The notes under the pieces are model-generated. The model searched no databases and was not told the DNA's origin. It worked only from the letters and a program-made list of their open reading frames with translations. Shown piece after piece: positions 61,418 through 64,000 of a stretch of 64,000 nt of DNA. Positions within the stretch are counted from its first letter, which is position 1. Every line of letters starts with the position of its first letter. A program made the position numbers and the translations under genes. Where the stretch lies: the NCBI GenBank assembly GCA_040772545.1, contig JAXGXY010000003.1, positions 1-64,000 on the forward strand, read 5' to 3'. This DNA comes from UBA1431 sp002329665. GTDB lineage: Bacteria > Bacillota > Clostridia > Christensenellales > UBA1431.

Positions 61418-61945
61418 TTACGAAAAATCGATTTCCATAAGGAATTTACAGTTCCTGAGGCTGAACTGCTCGCCCGCGATGACAATCTCGAGCGGCCCCG
61501 TGCCTCCCTCGTGCTTCGGCCGTGTCTGCCGGCCGTCGCGCTCGTACACCACGTAGACCTTGCCGTCCTGCATGATCTCGTCGACGGTGCCCGCGGACGT
61601 ATACATGTCGAGCGCCTTGTAGGCCACGTTCCTGTATTCTGACGGATCGACGCCGATACTCATAAGCACGTCCCGCAGCAGGACGCCGCCGAACTGCGCC
61701 TTCACGGCCGCCTTCCCCGTCTCCTTGATCCGGTCGCTGAACTCGACCTTCTCCATGCGCTTCACCGTGTCGAGGCTGAACCGGCCGATCTCGGCGCCGT
61801 CCGCCTTCACGACGACCTCGTTCCTCTCGATCTGGTCGAGAGGAACTTCCTGTTTGTTCAGCGTAGCGAGCACGGCGACGCCCACGGCCAGCACGGCCAG
61901 CACCGCAGGGATGATCCATTTGTTCCGTCTTTTCTTTTGGGGCAT
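61418..61945 (-). CDS. Membrane-anchored protein with molybdopterin-oxidoreductase-like domain
   Basis: 175 residues: basic N-terminus and one TM helix (about 9-28), then an outer domain with AQFGGVLLRDVLMSIGV, MYTSAGTVDEIM and a GPLEIVIAGEQFSLRNCKFLMEIDF end. Same overall order as the neighbouring lipoproteins, but anchored by a helix rather than a lipid. Ribosome site GGGAGG at 7 bases. Confidence 0.72.
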   Translation of the reverse strand: MPQKKRRNKWIIPAVLAVLAVGVAVLATLNKQEVPLDQIERNEVVVKADGAEIGRFSLDTVKRMEKVEFSDRIKETGKAAVKAQFGGVLLRDVLMSIGVDPSEYRNVAYKALDMYTSAGTVDEIMQDGKVYVVYERDGRQTRPKHEGGTGPLEIVIAGEQFSLRNCKFLMEIDFS

Positions 61946-62026
61946 GAGGCATCCTCCCGCTCAACCGGCAGGCGCGGCCGCTGCGGCGTGCCGCAACGGC
62001 CGCGCCTAAAGCCTATTCCGGTCCGT

Positions 62027-62536
62027 TTACTTTACCTCGATGGATGCGATGGCCGTCACCCACGTGTTCCCGCCCTGGCCTTCCAGCACGGACATGAGCG
62101 GCTTGGCGTCGGCTTCGAGCGGCTCCCCGTCGATCTCGGAGGCGAGAATCGCCTTTTCACCGAGCATGTCCTTCGTGATGTCGGCGGAATACCCGTCGGA
62201 GGCCGTGATCGTGATCGTCTCGTAGTCCGTCGCGCCCAGGAATTCGAGTACGTCGGTGATGAGCACGCCGGTGTACGCGTTGGTCGTTTCGGAACCGTCC
62301 TTCTTCTTCTTCGTCGCGTCAAACGTCGTTTCTTCGAGCGTGTCGTAGTCGGCCTTCGTGAACGCTTCCTTCTCCGCCCCCGTCACGGCGACCGACCAGT
62401 CTTCACCGGCGGCGGCCGTAGGCGCCGCGGTGGCCTCTTCAGTTGGTGCGGGCGTTGCTTCGCCGCCCCCCTGCTGGCACGCCGCGAGCGTTACGAGGAC
62501 GAGCACGGCAAACAATACGATAAGTACTTTTTTCAA
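62027..62536 (-). CDS. Lipoprotein with molybdopterin-oxidoreductase-like domain
   Basis: 169 residues: signal peptide with LVTLAAC lipobox, Thr/Ala/Pro linker, then one domain with AYTGVLITDVLEFLGA, TITASDGYSADI, ILASEIDGEPL and WVTAIASIEV. No cysteine after the lipidated one. Start is TTG 9 bases after AAAGGAGG; there is no suitable ATG. Second gene of the operon. Confidence 0.78.
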   Translation of the reverse strand: MKKVLIVLFAVLVLVTLAACQQGGGEATPAPTEEATAAPTAAAGEDWSVAVTGAEKEAFTKADYDTLEETTFDATKKKKDGSETTNAYTGVLITDVLEFLGATDYETITITASDGYSADITKDMLGEKAILASEIDGEPLEADAKPLMSVLEGQGGNTWVTAIASIEVK

Positions 62537-62574
62537 TAAAAACCCTCCTTTGATTTCATGATTCGCGCCACCGG

Positions 62575-63681
62575 TCACTTCGCGGTGACCGATAAGAAGT
62601 TCTTGATTCCCTTGGCTTTCGCGCCTTTTTGGTAGGCGACCGCACCGTCCTCGCCCGAAAGTTCGACATACCACTCGGCGAGCGCGTCCTTTAAAACCTC
62701 TTTAGTATATCCGTCCGTCGCCGCGAGGATGTAGGCGTCCGCGCTCAAGCCGGTGTCCGACGCGATCTTCGAAAGGGCGACGGCCTCCCCTTCTTCCGGG
62801 GTTTTTTGGGCAGAATAGAACACGGTCGTGCCGCACCGGAGCATGAACAGGCCCTTGACGTGCATGCCCACCGGCACTTCCCTGGAAGTGAGCATCGGCG
62901 CGTTCTTCCCGTCGATCTTCAGGCTGAATTTTTCGATTATTTCCTTCTGCTGCGTCTTTTTCATGCCGTCGTAGGCGGTGATGTGGAACGTGTCCGCCCG
63001 CTCTCCCTTGGCGTACTTGCCCAGAAGCTCGGACATCGAAACGGCGGTGTCCTCGGAAGTGACGCCGTCGTCAAAGTATTCGTACGGGGTTTTCTCCAGG
63101 TCGGCGTAGGTGCTCTCCAGGACCAGGACGCGCCGCACCTCGGCTTCCTGCGCCTGCGAGAGGAACTCGACCTTGCAGACCATCCGCGCCCAGTAGAGCG
63201 AACGCACGTTGTCGATGATGATCCTCACCGGCGCGTTGTCCTCGTCGAGCGGTTTCCCGTCGAGCTCGTACGCGAGGATGATGTCCTCGGCGTCGATGAC
63301 CTCTTTCGGTATCTCGACGACGTACCCGTCGGAAGCCGTTGCCCGGATGACGTTGAAGTCCGTCTGCTTTTTGCCGTAGGCCTCGAGAAAGTCGTTCAAA
63401 AGGACGCCCTTTGCCGTGCATTCGTTGATCTCTCCCTGGGAATCCAGCGAGGTGACGCTCCTTTCAACGCTCTTCATCGCCCTGAGCTCGTCCACCTCCA
63501 TGGTAACGGCCCCGTCCAAAAGGCCCTCGAACGCGACCCCGCCCCCGCTAGCGGCGGCCGGCGCCGCGGTGGGGCTTGCCGTAGTCCCGGCGTTTTGGCC
63601 GGCCGGCGTGCAGCCGGCGAACAAAAGCCCGGCCAGAAGGACACAGACGACCGGAACCACCGCCCGCTTCATGATGTTCAT
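62575..63681 (-). CDS. Lipoprotein with two or three molybdopterin-oxidoreductase-like domains
   Basis: 368 residues: signal peptide with LLFAGC lipobox, Ala/Thr linker, domain 1 (about 45-165: TAKGVLLNDFLEAYG, ATASDGYVVEIP, ILAYELDGKPL), domain 2 (about 170-290: VSMSELLGKYA, ITAYDGMKK, VGMHVKGLFML) and a partial domain 3 at the end (LAATDGYTKEVLKD). First gene of the operon. ATG 8 bases after GGAGGG; an ATG ten codons upstream is unlikely. Confidence 0.8.
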   Translation of the reverse strand: MNIMKRAVVPVVCVLLAGLLFAGCTPAGQNAGTTASPTAAPAAASGGGVAFEGLLDGAVTMEVDELRAMKSVERSVTSLDSQGEINECTAKGVLLNDFLEAYGKKQTDFNVIRATASDGYVVEIPKEVIDAEDIILAYELDGKPLDEDNAPVRIIIDNVRSLYWARMVCKVEFLSQAQEAEVRRVLVLESTYADLEKTPYEYFDDGVTSEDTAVSMSELLGKYAKGERADTFHITAYDGMKKTQQKEIIEKFSLKIDGKNAPMLTSREVPVGMHVKGLFMLRCGTTVFYSAQKTPEEGEAVALSKIASDTGLSADAYILAATDGYTKEVLKDALAEWYVELSGEDGAVAYQKGAKAKGIKNFLSVTAK

Positions 63682-63883
63682 CGCTTCTTCCCTCCCGTAT
63701 CGATTCAGCATAATAAACGGTTCCCCGGCAGGGAACCGTTAACGCGCCTTTTGAGGCCGTCGATTGCGTTTTTCCTTTCCGCAATGGGAGGCGTGGACGT
63801 TTCCGTCCAAACCCTAACGGTTTTCTTCCATAAACCTGCCGGTCATTAGGAATGCAACTCGGATAACAATATACCGAATAGTA
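63682..63883 (-). promoter_or_regulatory. Structured leader with attenuator-like alternative pairings
   Basis: On the minus strand CCGGCAGG (63842-63835) and AACCGTTA (63822-63815) pair perfectly with CCTGCCGG (63732-63725) and TAACGGTT (63741-63734), forming a bipartite helix around three small hairpins (GGACG-GAAA-CGTCC, ATTGCG/CGCAAT, GCC/GGC). The same downstream bases can instead form a 10-bp hairpin AACGGTTCCC / GGGAACCGTT (63740-63716) next to the ribosome site. Riboswitch or attenuator candidate; I do not recognise a known class. Confidence 0.65.
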
Positions 63884-63888
63884 AATTT

Positions 63889-63917
63889 ATACTACTCGAA
63901 AATACAGGCTTCGTCAA
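63889..63917 (-). promoter_or_regulatory. Promoter of the ECF/lipoprotein operon
   Basis: Minus strand: TTGACG, 17-bp spacer, TAGTAT in an AT-rich stretch about 200 bases before the first start codon. No gene is visible from here to the window end. Confidence 0.7.
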
Positions 63918-64000
63918 GCTATGCGCCTCAGCATGGACAATATCGTCGTGTGTTCAAAGGATGGTTCGCCCGCAACGAAGACATTTTTTATGATACGTGT

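Noticed and set aside
63682..63883. Assignment of the leader to the known molybdenum-cofactor riboswitch
   Set aside because: I could not match its conserved sequence elements by eye; only the alternative pairings are supported.

Overview
The window is GC-rich DNA with strong Shine-Dalgarno sites and tightly packed, overlapping genes. The gene content is that of an anaerobic, high-GC member of the Clostridia (Firmicutes): a monomeric [FeFe]-hydrogenase with NfnAB-like flavoproteins and an Rrf2 regulator, a Gram-positive type II fatty acid operon with FabK and a FabT-like MarR regulator, DegV, BioY, ECF transporter parts and DUF951. I see no phage, insertion sequence, rRNA or CRISPR array.

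Layout. 1-12.5 kb (minus strand): a glycogen operon glgB-glgC-glgD-glgA-glgP-GH13-DUF1858, then phosphoglucomutase. A pair of perfect DnaA boxes lies between DUF1858 and pgcA. 12.8-18.2 kb: lipoate-protein ligase, a metallo-beta-lactamase-fold hydrolase with a glyoxalase-like gene, then DUF951, signal peptidase, Ogt and a small membrane protein, then an alpha/beta-hydrolase-fold gene lacking the nucleophile serine. 18.4-23.9 kb: rrf2, divergent from hydA-nfnA-nfnB. 24-28.4 kb: phosphoesterase, aldo/keto reductase with a ferredoxin-like tail, a NlpC/P60 peptidoglycan hydrolase, tRNA-Arg(ACG). 28.5-34.2 kb: zinc-ribbon proteins, including three tandem paralogues, then a FAD/Rieske oxidoreductase and a tocopherol-cyclase-like gene. 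34.2-37.4 kb: a two-gene permease, DUF134, flavodoxin, SDR.

37.5-50.3 kb (minus strand): birA-bioY, then fabT-fabH-acpP-fabK-fabD-fabG-(NMO/FabK-like)-fabF-accB-fabZ-accC-accD-accA-degV. This is a complete initiation, elongation and malonyl-CoA supply module plus biotin uptake and ligation. 50.5-55 kb: a frameshifted DUF4405-type membrane gene, a three-gene zinc-ribbon operon of unknown role, and a double-domain GlcG/HbpS protein.

55.2-63.9 kb (minus strand): an eleven-gene operon that I consider the best candidate for an undescribed system. It has a complete ECF importer (S, two ATPases, T), five secreted or anchored proteins carrying one or more copies of what looks like the sulfite-oxidase/molybdopterin fold without the metal-ligand cysteine, an extracytoplasmic phosphatase, a cytoplasmic small-molecule-kinase-like protein and a MobB-like P-loop protein with a C-terminal Fe-S motif. 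Its leader of about 200 nt contains two mutually exclusive pairings typical of an attenuator or riboswitch.

A second unusual signal is a dispersed intergenic repeat of at least three copies (about 13.9, 26.4 and 35.5 kb). Its terminal inverted repeat shows a compensatory base-pair change between copies, which points to a conserved structure.
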